Positions 33,461-41,999 are shown, numbered from the stretch's first letter. The stretch is 64,000 bases of DNA from Actinocorallia aurantiaca (GCF_039533685.1 NZ_BAAATZ010000009.1:248001-312000); one strand, 5' to 3'. The notes: generated by a model not told the origin, from the sequence alone. Program-made: numbers and translations.

Positions 33461-34468
33461 GTGACACGGGTTACGGTGATGGGCGCGGGATCGTGGGGGA
33501 CCGTCTTCGCGAAGGTGCTCGTGGACGCGGGCTGCGACGTCGTCCTGTGGGGGCGCAGGGGCGAGGTCGTCCAGGACGTCAACGAGCGGCACGAGAACAC
33601 CGAGTACCTGCCGGGGGTGCGGCTGCCCGAAGGGCTGCGGGCGACCACCGACCTGGCCGGCGCGCTGGCCGGAGCCGAGTTCGTCTGCCTGGCCGTCCCC
33701 GCCCAGACCCTGCGGGAGAACCTCGCCGCCTGGGCGCCGCACATCCCGTCCGACGCGGTGCTGGTCAGCCTGATGAAGGGCATCGAGTCGGGCACCACCC
33801 TGCGCATGTCCGAGGTGATCGCCGAGGCGCTGGGCGCCGGACCCGAGCGCATCGCCGTGGTCTGCGGGCCCAACCTCGCGATGGAGATCGCCCGCGGCGA
33901 GCCGGGCGCGGCGGTGGCCGCCTGCGCCGACGAGCGCACCGCGCAGCGGCTCCAGGCCACCTGCATGACGCCCTACTTCCGGGTCTACACCAGCACCGAC
34001 GTGATCGGCTGCGAGCTCGGCGGCGCCGTCAAGAACGTCATCGCCCTGTGCGTGGGCATCGCCACCGGGCTGGGCTTCGGCGACAGCACCAAGGCGCTGC
34101 TCATGACCCGCGGCCTGGCCGAGATCACCCGCCTCGGCGTGGGGCTCGGCGCGCAGGAGCCGACCTTCGCCGGACTGGCCGGGCTCGGCGACCTCGTCGC
34201 CACCTGCAGCTCGCCCTACTCGCGCAACCGCACGTTCGGCGAGAACCTCGGCCGGGGCATGACCCTGGAGGAGGTCATCGCGGTGACCAAGCAGACCGCC
34301 GAGGGCGTCAAGTCGTCCCGGCCGGTGCTGACCATGGCCCGGCGGCACTTCGTCGAGATGCCGATCACCGAGGTGGTGGCGGCGGTCATGCACGACGGGG
34401 TGCCGATCGAGGAGGCCTACCTCAAACTCATGACGCGTTCGCCGAAACCCGAGCGGTACGGGGTATAG
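33461..34468 (+). CDS. gpsA: NAD(P)-dependent glycerol-3-phosphate dehydrogenase
   Basis: A 335-residue enzyme making sn-glycerol 3-phosphate from dihydroxyacetone phosphate for phospholipid synthesis. The Rossmann motif GAGSWG is at residues 8-13. GPNLAMEIARGEPGA and the catalytic lysine in ELGGAVKNVIALCVGIATGLGFGDSTKALLMTRGLAE are present, with TCSSPYSRNRTFGENLGRG near the end. It uses GTG at 33461 and lies directly upstream of ddl. Confidence 0.96.
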   Translation: MTRVTVMGAGSWGTVFAKVLVDAGCDVVLWGRRGEVVQDVNERHENTEYLPGVRLPEGLRATTDLAGALAGAEFVCLAVPAQTLRENLAAWAPHIPSDAVLVSLMKGIESGTTLRMSEVIAEALGAGPERIAVVCGPNLAMEIARGEPGAAVAACADERTAQRLQATCMTPYFRVYTSTDVIGCELGGAVKNVIALCVGIATGLGFGDSTKALLMTRGLAEITRLGVGLGAQEPTFAGLAGLGDLVATCSSPYSRNRTFGENLGRGMTLEEVIAVTKQTAEGVKSSRPVLTMARRHFVEMPITEVVAAVMHDGVPIEEAYLKLMTRSPKPERYGV

Positions 34469-34522
34469 GGGCGGTGGAGGGGAGCGACCCCGTCCCTGCC
34501 CGCACCCCGGGCTGACCAGCGG

Positions 34523-34528
34523 TAGGGT
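34523..34528 (+). promoter_or_regulatory. candidate -10 (TAGGGT) for leaderless ddl transcript
   Basis: TAGGGT ends 8 nt before the ddl ATG at 34537, without a Shine-Dalgarno. The same hexamer stands 6 nt before thiD. Confidence 0.45.
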
Positions 34529-34536
34529 CAGGCATC

Positions 34537-35586
34537 ATGCCCGAGAAGATCAGAGTGGCCGTGGTGTTCGGCGGCCTCAGCTCAGAGCACGCCATCTCCT
34601 GCGTCACGGCGGGGAGCGTCATGGCCGCCATCGATCCCGCCCGCCACGAGGTGGTGCCGATCGGCATCACCCGGGACGGGCGCTGGGTGCACGCCCCCGA
34701 GGGGCAGCGGCTGGCCATCGAGGACGGCGTGCTGCCCGAGGTCGTCGACGGCGCGCCGCTCGATCCGCAGCGGGTCCTCGCCGAGGCGGACGTGGTGCTG
34801 CCGCTGCTGCACGGCCCCTACGGCGAGGACGGCACCGTCCAGGGGCTGCTGGAACTGGTCGGGGTGCGCTACGTCGGCGCCGGGGTCCTGGCCAGCGCCG
34901 CCGGCATGGACAAGGCGTTCATGAAGCTGATCTGGCAGGCCCAGGGGCTGCCGGTCGGGCCGTACGTCATCGTCACCGACCGCGAGTGGCGGCTGGAGCG
35001 GGCGCGCAAGCTCGACGAGATCAAGCAGCTCGGCTGGCCGGTGTTCGTCAAGCCCGCCCGCGCCGGCTCCAGCATGGGCATCTCCCGCGTCACCCGCGAG
35101 GAGGACCTCCTCCCGGCGATCGAGGCGGCCCGCGAGCACGACCCCAAGCTGATCATCGAGGCCGGGGTCGAGGGCATGGAGGTCGAGTGCGGGGTGCTCC
35201 AGGGCCGGGACGACGGCCCCACCGAGGCGAGCCTGCCCGCCGAGATCGTGATGCTCGGCCAGCACGACTTCTACGACTTCGAGACCAAGTACCTGGACGG
35301 CACGTCCCGCCTGGAGATCCCGGCGAACCTCCCGCCCGAGGTGATCGAGCGGCTGCGCGCCACGGCGGTGCGCGCGTTCGACGCGCTGGGCTGCGAGGGC
35401 TTGGCCCGGGTGGACTTCTTCGTCACCCCCGGGCACGACCTGGTCCTCAACGAGATCAACACCATGCCCGGCTTCACCCCGACCTCGGCCTTCCCCCAGA
35501 TGTGGGCGGCCACCGGAGTGGAGTACGGGGCCCTGGTCGACCGGCTGATCCAGACCGCCCTGAAGCGTCCGCTCGGCCTGCGTTAG
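34537..35586 (+). CDS. ddl: D-alanine--D-alanine ligase
   Basis: A 349-residue ATP-grasp ligase joining two D-Ala for peptidoglycan precursors. VVFGGLSSEHAISCVTAGSV (8-27) is the N-terminal signature. LLHGPYGEDGTVQGLLEL carries the substrate Glu/Gly region, and FVKPARAGSSMGISRV forms the ATP-grasp loop. YDFETKYLDGTSRLEIPA holds the Tyr/Phe region expected of a normal D-Ala-D-Ala enzyme. NEINTMPGFTPTSAFP completes the metal site. I see no sign of a D-Ala-D-Lac (vancomycin-type) form. It overlaps the convergent propeller-lipoprotein gene by 4 nt. Confidence 0.95.
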   Translation: MPEKIRVAVVFGGLSSEHAISCVTAGSVMAAIDPARHEVVPIGITRDGRWVHAPEGQRLAIEDGVLPEVVDGAPLDPQRVLAEADVVLPLLHGPYGEDGTVQGLLELVGVRYVGAGVLASAAGMDKAFMKLIWQAQGLPVGPYVIVTDREWRLERARKLDEIKQLGWPVFVKPARAGSSMGISRVTREEDLLPAIEAAREHDPKLIIEAGVEGMEVECGVLQGRDDGPTEASLPAEIVMLGQHDFYDFETKYLDGTSRLEIPANLPPEVIERLRATAVRAFDALGCEGLARVDFFVTPGHDLVLNEINTMPGFTPTSAFPQMWAATGVEYGALVDRLIQTALKRPLGLR

Positions 35587-37409
35587 CGCTTCCAGCGGAT
35601 CCAGGAGCGCTGGGCGAGGGTGGCGGCGTCGTCCACCTTCGCGCCCTCGGCGGAGACCGTCCACAGGGTGTCGCCGATGACCAGGGAGCGCTGGATGTGG
35701 GCGTTCCCCGGGTGCTTCACCGCGCCGGTCCTGGTGATGGCGTCGTCCTTGACGGTCAGGACGAGGGCCTTTCCGTCGGAGTCGGGCAGGACGGTCAGGC
35801 CCGTCGCGGGCCAGTGCAGGAAGGCGTGCTGGTCGTACTCGACCTGGGTGTCGTAGACCTTCGGCAGGTGCAGCCGCGAGAGCCTCCTCGGCGAGCCCGT
35901 CACGTCGAAGAGGGAGATCTGGGCGCCCAGCGCGCGGCCTTTCGCGTCGGCCTCCCGGCCCACGCCCAGCAGCCGCCCGTCGCCGACGGGGTGCAGGTAG
36001 GCGGAGTAGCCGGTGATCTTCAGCTCGCCCAGCAGACGAGGTCTCCTCGGGTGGGAGAGATCGAGGGCGTAGAGGGGGTCGACCTGGCGGAAGGTCACCA
36101 CGTAGCCGCGCGGGCCCGCGAACCGCACCGAGTAGATGCGCTCGTCACGGCCCAGGCCGCCGAGGGAGCCGACCGTCCGCAGCAGCGGTCCGGCGGGCCG
36201 GAGCACGTGGACGGAGCTCACCTGCTTCTCGCCGTCCTTCTCGTCCTCGGTGACGGCGACGCGGAGGTTCCCCTCGTACTCCGACATCGAGTACTGGTTG
36301 AGCAGCCGTCCGCGGACCTCCCCGGAGGCGGCGTAACGCGGACGGCCTTCGCCGAGTTCGAACTTGTGGATCTGCGTGGTCGGCTTCCGCCACGGTGAGC
36401 CCGTCACGTACAGGCTCTGGGGGGTGCCGTAGACGGTGTCGCCGTCGGCCACCGCGGTGACCGGATCCCCGTCGCCGAGACCCCTGGCCAGGTCGACGGT
36501 GAGGACGGTGAGCATGTTGACCTCGTCGCCCTCCTCGCTGTTCTTCGGATGGCTGATCCGCTCGCAGGGCACGCGGTGCGACGTCTTCCTCCCGTCGACC
36601 GTGATGTCGTAGGCGGGCTGGAAGGCCTCCAGCGGAGCCTCGCGCGCGATCTCGCGGTTGCGCTCCGCCGCCCGCTTCTCCTTCTTCTCGTGGTCGCCGG
36701 GGCGGTTCCAGTTCGGGGCGGTGAACGCGATGTCGGGCGAGGTGCGCAGGACGAGCCGGGCCACCGAGCCGACCTGCCTCGCGTCCACCAGCGAGGCCTC
36801 GGCGTCGAGCTCGCCGAGGATCTTCGGCTCGGCCAGGTCGACGTACAGGACTTTCAGCTCGCCGGCCCCCGGCGACGGCAGCAGGTCGGTGCGGATGAGC
36901 GGACGGCCGGTGTGGCGGAAGCCGCTGTGCAGCAGGAGGGCGCGGTCACCGCTGACGAGCAGGTTCGCGGGGCTGCGGAACTCCTCGGGCAGCTTCAGCC
37001 GGTGGACGACCTTCCGGGACGCCGCGTCGACGATCTGGAGGCTGCCCTCCGCGACGGTGAACACCCGGGAGCCGTCGGTCTTCACCAGGTCCGGCTCGTC
37101 CACTCCCGCCTCGTGGACGTTGGTCCCGGAGTGTTCGGGGGCGCCGGCGGTCGGGGCGCTCTTCGCGGCCAGGTCGTTCAGCAGCATTCCCTCGCCGAAG
37201 GGCATGGGCCCGTCGAAGCCGTAGGGGCCGACCCTGGCCGCGGCGGAGGCGCGCAGCGACTCCAGGAGTTCCGTGCAGCCGGAGTAGGAGACCAGCCGCA
37301 TCGGCGGGGCCTCTCCCGCCTGGGGGGAACGCGGGGGAGCGCTCTGGCAGCCCGCCAGGAGCACCGGGACACCGATCAGGGCGGTGAGGGCACGTCGCAT
37401 GGGTCGCAT
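35583..37409 (-). CDS. secreted lipoprotein with C-terminal beta-propeller domain
   Basis: A 608-residue exported protein. The signal peptide MRPMRRALTALIGVPVLLAGCQ has a lipobox (LLAGC) with Cys at 21. A low-complexity linker follows. The remainder matches the actinobacterial beta-propeller family (PF09826-type): SGTNVHEAGVDEPDLVKTDGSRVFTVAEGSLQIVDA, VYGTPQSLYVTGSPWR, YAASGEVRGRLLNQYSMSEYEGNLRVAVT and FRQVDPLYALDLSHPRRPRLLGELKITGYSAYLHPVGDGRLLGVGR. It is probably anchored outside the membrane as a binding or scaffold protein. The start is ATG 37409 or ATG 37400. Its 3' end overlaps ddl by 4 nt. Confidence 0.85.
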   Translation of the reverse strand: MRPMRRALTALIGVPVLLAGCQSAPPRSPQAGEAPPMRLVSYSGCTELLESLRASAAARVGPYGFDGPMPFGEGMLLNDLAAKSAPTAGAPEHSGTNVHEAGVDEPDLVKTDGSRVFTVAEGSLQIVDAASRKVVHRLKLPEEFRSPANLLVSGDRALLLHSGFRHTGRPLIRTDLLPSPGAGELKVLYVDLAEPKILGELDAEASLVDARQVGSVARLVLRTSPDIAFTAPNWNRPGDHEKKEKRAAERNREIAREAPLEAFQPAYDITVDGRKTSHRVPCERISHPKNSEEGDEVNMLTVLTVDLARGLGDGDPVTAVADGDTVYGTPQSLYVTGSPWRKPTTQIHKFELGEGRPRYAASGEVRGRLLNQYSMSEYEGNLRVAVTEDEKDGEKQVSSVHVLRPAGPLLRTVGSLGGLGRDERIYSVRFAGPRGYVVTFRQVDPLYALDLSHPRRPRLLGELKITGYSAYLHPVGDGRLLGVGREADAKGRALGAQISLFDVTGSPRRLSRLHLPKVYDTQVEYDQHAFLHWPATGLTVLPDSDGKALVLTVKDDAITRTGAVKHPGNAHIQRSLVIGDTLWTVSAEGAKVDDAATLAQRSWIRWKR

Positions 37410-37578
37410 GCTTCCAGGACGTGACGGAGGACACGCGGCGTTGCACGGGAAAAGACCGTCTCGAAGAGTGAGACGACAATTACTTCCGGGAAAAGGTGAG
37501 GAAACGGGTCCGAAACAGCCTCCGGTGCACTATTTCTCTGGCGGACCGCTTCCGCCGCGAGCCCTGAAAGGACTTCCC

Positions 37579-38178
37579 GTGCCCCTGTCGTACGGCGCCC
37601 AGACGGTGCCAGGACACACCCGCTGGCATCCCGAGATCCCGGCCGTCGCCGAAGTCATCTCGGGAGGCTCGGTACGGATGGAGTGCGAAGGGTTCTGGGG
37701 CACCCGGGAGGCGCTGCTGTGCGGCCCGCTCGCGGTGGTCGGCGCCGAACCGGGCGACGTGATCGTGGTGGACGTGCTGGGCGTCGGGCGCTCCGGCGGG
37801 GTCCCGGCCCCGGGCGCGCACCCGGGCGTCATCGGATGCGCGCCGGGCGACGAGGACCTGCCGGTCGCGGTCGTTCCCGACGGGCCCCTGCTGGGGCGGG
37901 TCCGTCCGGGACTGGCCGCCTACCAGCCGGTCGCCGCCCGCGCCGTCCGGACCGCGGCCCGGGCCGGGGACGTCGGCTCGTGCTCCGACGCGAGGCTCGG
38001 CGCGGGCTCGCGGATCGTGCTCCCCGTCCAGGTGCGCGGCGCCAAGCTGTCCGTCGGGGACCTGCACTTCGGCGAGGGCTGCACCGCCCTGGACGGCTGG
38101 ATCGACCTGCGCGTCAACCTCACCAAACGCGGCGTCGAACGCTTCCACGTGACGGGCCCGCTGCTGATGCCGGTCTAG
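37579..38178 (+). CDS. compact acetamidase/formamidase-type protein
   Basis: A 199-residue protein resembling FmdA/AmdA amidases but half their usual length of about 310-410. The family start VPGHTRWHPEIPAVAEVISGGSVRMEC is present, then GPLAVVGAEPGDVIVVDVLGVG and AHPGVIGCAP. The C-terminal GDLHFGEG and a beta-strand RVNLTKRGVERF are also there. The central part, including the long loop and some metal-site residues of full enzymes, is missing. GTG 37579 has AAAGGA six nt upstream. The protein may be a reduced amidase or a non-catalytic relative. It converges on the DUF3515 gene with a 4-nt overlap. Confidence 0.75.
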   Translation: MPLSYGAQTVPGHTRWHPEIPAVAEVISGGSVRMECEGFWGTREALLCGPLAVVGAEPGDVIVVDVLGVGRSGGVPAPGAHPGVIGCAPGDEDLPVAVVPDGPLLGRVRPGLAAYQPVAARAVRTAARAGDVGSCSDARLGAGSRIVLPVQVRGAKLSVGDLHFGEGCTALDGWIDLRVNLTKRGVERFHVTGPLLMPV

Positions 38179-38660
38179 TACTCGCCCTCGGGCTTCTTCG
38201 CGAGCCCGCTCAGCGCGGGGGTGAACTCGGTGAGGAGCTCGCCGGGGGGCGTGCCCGGCGGGGCGTACTTGGGCGGGATCGTCACCTCGACGTAGGCGGC
38301 GCGGCCCACCAGCGTCCACACGCGCGGCTGCTCGGAGTCCTCGGGGAGCCAGTCGAGGCCGTCGATGGTCACGACGCGTTCGATGAGGCCGGTGTCGGGG
38401 TCGGAGGGGCGCGGCACGCCGCAGCGCAGCGCGATGGCGGGGCTGCCCCAGACCGCCGCGTAAGGCGTTTCGGGGTCGGTCTCCCGGCGCTCCAGCCCGT
38501 TGACCTTCGCCGGGAACTCCAGCTCCCGGCAGGCCTGCGCGGCGGCGGGGTCGGGGGAGGGCGCCGTGATCCGGACGGGACCGCCGGAGCAGGCGGCCGC
38601 GGCCAGGACCGCGGCGAGGGCGGCGCCCGCGGCGGCGCCCGTTCTCACAGGTCGTCTCAC
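38175..38660 (-). CDS. DUF3515-type lipoprotein
   Basis: A 161-residue secreted protein. The signal peptide (VRRPVRTGAAAGAALAAVLAAAACSGG) ends in a lipobox Cys near 23. The body carries the DUF3515 pattern CRELEFPAKVNGLERRETDPETPYAAVWGSPAIALRCGVPRP ... VDGLDWLP-like (here IDGLDWLPEDSEQPRVWTLVGRAAYVEVTIPPKY) with conserved Cys. GTG 38660 overlaps the upstream stop (GTGA), so it is translationally coupled to the Lrp-type gene. Function unknown, although it is conserved in actinomycetes beside ddl and thiL. Confidence 0.85.
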   Translation of the reverse strand: MRRPVRTGAAAGAALAAVLAAAACSGGPVRITAPSPDPAAAQACRELEFPAKVNGLERRETDPETPYAAVWGSPAIALRCGVPRPSDPDTGLIERVVTIDGLDWLPEDSEQPRVWTLVGRAAYVEVTIPPKYAPPGTPPGELLTEFTPALSGLAKKPEGEY

Positions 38661-38890
38661 AGGTGCACGATAGGGCAGGTCAGAGTCCGGGTGATTCCGG
38701 GTATCTCCTGGATCCGGGCGACCACGAGTCTGCCCAGGTCGTCCATGTGGGGCGCCTCGGCCTTGGCGATCACGTCGTAGGGGCCGGTGACGTCGTCGGC
38801 GTCGACGACGCCGGGAAGGGCGCCGACGGCCACGGCGACCTCGGCGGCCCGGCCGACCTCGGTCTGGATCAAGATGTAGGCCTGCACCAT
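38657..38890 (-). CDS. stand-alone Lrp/AsnC ligand-binding (RAM) domain protein
   Basis: A 77-residue protein consisting only of the RAM domain: MVQAYILIQTEVGRAAEVAVAVGALPGVVDADDVTGPYDVIAKAEAPHMDDLGRLVVARIQEIPGITRTLTCPIVHL. There is no helix-turn-helix, so it cannot bind DNA by itself. Such proteins form ring oligomers that bind amino acids and may tune full-length Lrp regulators. It precedes and overlaps the DUF3515 gene. It is divergent from thiL with 19 bp between the starts. Confidence 0.88.
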   Translation of the reverse strand: MVQAYILIQTEVGRAAEVAVAVGALPGVVDADDVTGPYDVIAKAEAPHMDDLGRLVVARIQEIPGITRTLTCPIVHL

Positions 38891-38909
38891 CGCGGTCTTC
38901 CCGGTAGGG

Positions 38910-39890
38910 GTGGGAGAAAAGCCGACTGATCGTCACCGTACCTTGGAGCGTTCGGGAATTTCAGGGAGGGGCGTCATCGAGATCGGGGAGGCCGGGGAGT
39001 TCGGCCTGATCACAAGAGTGGTCCGGCGGTTCCCGCAGGGGCCGCTGGTGGAGTTGGGGCCCGGGGACGACGCGGCGGTGGTCCGCGTTCCGGACGGGCG
39101 CGTGGTCGCGAGCATGGACCTGCTGCTGGAAGGGCGGCACTTCCGCACCGACTGGTCGAGCGCCTACGACGTGGGGCGCAAGGCCGCGGCGCAGAACCTC
39201 GCGGACATCGTGGCCATGGGCGCGCGGCCGACGGCGCTGCTGCTGGGTTTCGGAGGACCTCCGGAACTGGAGATGGCCTGGGCCGAGGAGTTCAGCGACG
39301 GGCTGCGCGACGAATGCGCTCTGGTGGGCGCCTCGGTCGTCGGAGGGGACACCGTGCGCTCCGAGAAGATCATGGTGGCCGTCACCGTGCTCGGCGATCT
39401 GGGCGGCCGGCCTCCGCTGACCCGTACGGGCGCGCGCCCCGGGGATTCCGTGGCGGTGCGCGGCAGGCTCGGATGGGCCGCCACGGGTCTGGCGGGACTG
39501 CTCGGGCCGGTGGAGGTGCCGGAGCGGTTCACGGCCGCGCACAGGCGTCCTGAGCCGCCCTACACGGCGGGTGAGGAGGCGCGTTCACTCGGCGCCACGG
39601 CATTGATGGACGTCTCGGACGGGCTCGTGCAGGATCTGGGCCACCTGGCGCGCGGGAGCGGCGTGGGGATCGCCCTGTCTTCGGCCCTGGTGCCGCTCGA
39701 CGAGGGGGTGGCGCTCGCGGACGCGCTGACCGGAGGCGACGACCACGCGTTCGTCGGGACGTTCCCGGCGGGCCGCGTCCTGCCGCCGTCCTGGAAGGTG
39801 CTCGGCGAGGTGGTCGCGGGCGGGGGCGTGACCGTGGACGGCGGCCCCGTGGAGCAGGGCGGATGGGACCACTTCGGCGTTACTAGTTAA
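38910..39890 (+). CDS. thiL: thiamine-monophosphate kinase
   Basis: A 326-residue PurM/ThiL-fold kinase that makes thiamine diphosphate from thiamine monophosphate and ATP. Features are GEFGLITRVVRRF, the metal/ATP Asp pair in ELGPGDDAAVVRVPDGRVVASMDLLLEGRHFRTDWS, GRKAAAQNLADIVAMGARP, VVGGDTVRSEK and ALMDVSDGLVQDLGHLA. GGDDHAF is near the end. The GTG at 38910 may be too early; TTG 38943 would remove eleven unconserved residues. An AT-rich gap follows before the next gene. Confidence 0.93.
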   Translation: MGEKPTDRHRTLERSGISGRGVIEIGEAGEFGLITRVVRRFPQGPLVELGPGDDAAVVRVPDGRVVASMDLLLEGRHFRTDWSSAYDVGRKAAAQNLADIVAMGARPTALLLGFGGPPELEMAWAEEFSDGLRDECALVGASVVGGDTVRSEKIMVAVTVLGDLGGRPPLTRTGARPGDSVAVRGRLGWAATGLAGLLGPVEVPERFTAAHRRPEPPYTAGEEARSLGATALMDVSDGLVQDLGHLARGSGVGIALSSALVPLDEGVALADALTGGDDHAFVGTFPAGRVLPPSWKVLGEVVAGGGVTVDGGPVEQGGWDHFGVTS

Positions 39891-39993
39891 ACGTATCTTT
39901 GATAATAAGAGTCTTTTAACCGACTTGACTTACCCATCCGGTAGGCGGACTTGGGCGGATTTTGGTATACATCCCAGGAACGAAGAGGATGGG

Positions 39994-40632
39994 ATGGGAC
40001 GACACACCAATTCGGACGAGGCGTCCCAGGACGCCGAACCCAAGCGCATGGCCTGGCTGGGCCGCACGCCGCTGATGCCCCTCCTCGCGGGAGTCATCGC
40101 GGTGGGAGTCATCGCAGCCGCCCTCAGCACCCGGTCGATCTCGCTGAACTTCGCCGGCGGGACCCCTCCGGATCCCGCCGCGTGCGCGGGCTGCAACGGG
40201 CTCACCGACACGCAGGCGCGGAAGGACGGGACGGACGGCGGGCAGACCCCGGAGGACGCCGCTCGGCAGCCCCAGGCGGCGCCCTCGGAGGCGTCGCTGC
40301 CCCGGCAGTCCACCAGGACGGTGTCGCAGCGGCCGCTCAGGGTCGAGATCAGGCTGGGCGAGATGATCCCCGGCGGGTTCACCGCGGTGGCCGTCATCCG
40401 CAACAGCTCCAAGACTCCCAAGAACTGGAAGCTGGCCTTCCGCATCCCCAACGCCGTCGTGGTGAACGTCCAGGGGGCGGCCCTCAGGACGACGAAGGAG
40501 AACGGCGGCACCACCTGGTTCACCGGGCCGGCCGCGCTCGAGGGGAGCCAGGTCGTCCGGGTGAGCTTCACCGCGGAGGGCGCCTGGTCCAAGCCCGCGG
40601 TCTGCAAGGTCAACGGACGCGACTGCGCCTGA
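39994..40632 (+). CDS. membrane-anchored protein with CBM2-like domain
   Basis: A 212-residue protein with one transmembrane helix at about 29-46 (PLLAGVIAVGVIAAALS). A Pro/Ala/Thr linker and an extracellular C-terminal domain of about 100 residues follow. That domain (LRVEIRLGEMIPGGFTAVAVIRNSSKTPKNWKLAFRIPNAVVVNVQGA ... TWFTGPAALEGSQVVRVSFTA) has the sandwich pattern of family 2 cellulose-binding modules, including NWKLAFRIP and Cys residues. No catalytic domain is present. It may bind cell-wall or environmental polysaccharide. It sits between thiL and thiD but is not obviously part of thiamine metabolism. ATG 39994 has GAAGAGGATGGG upstream. Confidence 0.75.
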   Translation: MGRHTNSDEASQDAEPKRMAWLGRTPLMPLLAGVIAVGVIAAALSTRSISLNFAGGTPPDPAACAGCNGLTDTQARKDGTDGGQTPEDAARQPQAAPSEASLPRQSTRTVSQRPLRVEIRLGEMIPGGFTAVAVIRNSSKTPKNWKLAFRIPNAVVVNVQGAALRTTKENGGTTWFTGPAALEGSQVVRVSFTAEGAWSKPAVCKVNGRDCA

Positions 40633-40653
40633 CCCGTCTCCCGCCCGGTTGGG

Positions 40654-40659
40654 TAGGGT
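40654..40659 (+). promoter_or_regulatory. candidate -10 (TAGGGT) for leaderless thiD transcript
   Basis: TAGGGT ends 6 nt before the thiD ATG at 40666, without a Shine-Dalgarno between. No thiamine (THI) riboswitch structure is visible in the 33 bp between the genes. Confidence 0.45.
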
Positions 40660-40665
40660 CTGAGC

Positions 40666-41463
40666 ATGTCCGTCGCCCCTCCCCGCGTGCTGACCGTCGC
40701 CGGCTCCGACTCCGGCGGCGGCGCCGGAATCCAGGCCGACCTGAAGACCATGCTCGCCCTGGGCGCGCACGGCATGAGCGTCGTCTGCGCGGTCACCGCG
40801 CAGAACTCCCTGGGCGTCCAGGGGGCCTGGGAACTGCCGCCCGAGGCGGTCGAGGCGCAGCTGGAGTCGGTGCTGTCCGACATGGGCGCGCAGGCCGTCA
40901 AGACGGGCATGCTCGCCTCCACCACCCTGGTCGAGACGGTCGCGGCGCGGCTGTCGGAGTACCCGGCCCCGCTGGTGGTCGACCCGGTGGGCGTCAGCAA
41001 GCACGGCGACGCCCTGCTGGCCCGGGACGCCGTCGACGCGGTGCGGTACAAGCTGCTGCCCGTCGCGACGGTCGTCACGCCCAACCTGTGGGAGGTCGAG
41101 CTCCTCACCGGGGTGAAGGTGGAGTCGGAGCGGGACCTGCGCCGCGCCGCGGAGGCGGTCAAGGAGTTCGGCCCGCAGTGGGTGCTCGTCAAGGGCGGCC
41201 ACCTGCCGGGGCGTCCGGTGGACCTGCTCTACGACGGCGCCGAGACCTACGAGTACCTCGCGTCGCGCCACGACAACCGGCACACCCACGGCACCGGCTG
41301 CACGCTGGCCTCGGCGATCGCCACGAGGCTGGCGTTCGGCGACGAGGTGCCCGAGGCGGTGGGCGCCGCCAAGGAGTACGTCACCGGCGCGATCGAGGCG
41401 GGCTTCCCGCTGGGCGCGGGCATCGGTCCGGTCGACCACGGCTGGCGGCTGCGCGCCCGTTGA
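40666..41463 (+). CDS. thiD: hydroxymethylpyrimidine/phosphomethylpyrimidine kinase
   Basis: A 265-residue ribokinase-fold enzyme catalysing both phosphorylations of HMP in thiamine synthesis. VLTVAGSDSGGGAGIQADLKTMLALGAHG (9-37) is the signature. TGMLAS, VVDPVGVSKHGDALL, TPNLWEVELLTG and the anion-hole NRHTHGTGCTLASAIAT follow. Length is normal. It shares a pathway with thiL two genes upstream. Confidence 0.96.
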   Translation: MSVAPPRVLTVAGSDSGGGAGIQADLKTMLALGAHGMSVVCAVTAQNSLGVQGAWELPPEAVEAQLESVLSDMGAQAVKTGMLASTTLVETVAARLSEYPAPLVVDPVGVSKHGDALLARDAVDAVRYKLLPVATVVTPNLWEVELLTGVKVESERDLRRAAEAVKEFGPQWVLVKGGHLPGRPVDLLYDGAETYEYLASRHDNRHTHGTGCTLASAIATRLAFGDEVPEAVGAAKEYVTGAIEAGFPLGAGIGPVDHGWRLRAR

Positions 41464-41618
41464 GTCTCGACTCGTTTATTGCGTTTCTCGATAATGTTGT
41501 AATTGCCGTGTTTTGTCCGCTGAATTTTTCAGATTGAGATCTGCGGACCGCACCCATCCCCCGATTCGGGGCGTCTTCCTCATTGACCTGCAGTAAGAAG
41601 GCTTGTGGAAGGGGGGAG

Positions 41619-41999
41619 ATGGCACAAGTAGCGCTGATCGAGGTCTCGGAGGCGTACGCCGATCCGTTCCGCCGGGACGAGCTGGCCCGAAGGCTCCGAA
41701 GGGAGCTGTGGGATCGGGGCGTCGTCGTGGACTTCGTCTCCCTGCCGCCCCCGCCGGGCAGCCCCGGAACCGTCATGGCCAGCGGCGCGCTGGCCGTCTC
41801 CCTGTTCTCCGCTCCGGCCGCCGCGGCACTCGCCGAGGGGGTGTTCGGCTGGCTGGCGGCGGGGGAGGATCGCGCGGCCAAGGTGACCGTGGGAGCCGAG
41901 AGCATCGAGCTCTCGGCGGTCACCGACGCGCACCGGCGGGGATTCCTCCTGTGGCTGCTCGGCCACGGGGGAGGTCCGGAACCGGACGGTCCCGCCTGA
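41619..41999 (+). CDS. EACC1-like effector-associated small protein
   Basis: A 126-residue protein from ATG 41619 with GGGGGGAG just upstream. DELARRLRRELWDRGVVVDFVSLPPPPGSPGTVMASGALAVSLFSAPAAAALAEGVFGWLAAGEDRAAKVTVGAESIELSAVTDAHRRGFLLWLLG resembles the effector-associated constant component EACC1, found next to caspase- or trypsin-like effectors in actinobacterial conflict systems. No such effector is adjacent, so it may be an orphan. The preceding AT-rich gap (41464-41618) holds a CTGAA-TTT-TTCAG palindrome at 41519-41531 and no gene. Confidence 0.55.
   Translation: MAQVALIEVSEAYADPFRRDELARRLRRELWDRGVVVDFVSLPPPPGSPGTVMASGALAVSLFSAPAAAALAEGVFGWLAAGEDRAAKVTVGAESIELSAVTDAHRRGFLLWLLGHGGGPEPDGPA

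Noticed and set aside
33053..34393. Minus-strand frame across the gap before gpsA, considered as a missing plsC
   Set aside because: No HxxxxD acyltransferase motif or hydrophobic segments; it continues as antisense of gpsA.
35220..35470. Possible vancomycin-type D-Ala-D-Lac ligase
   Set aside because: The omega-loop region reads as a normal D-Ala-D-Ala ligase and no vanH or vanX is nearby.
38891..40665. Thiamine riboswitch for thiL or thiD
   Set aside because: Intergenic spaces are too short or lack the CTGAGA-type core; thiD looks leaderless.
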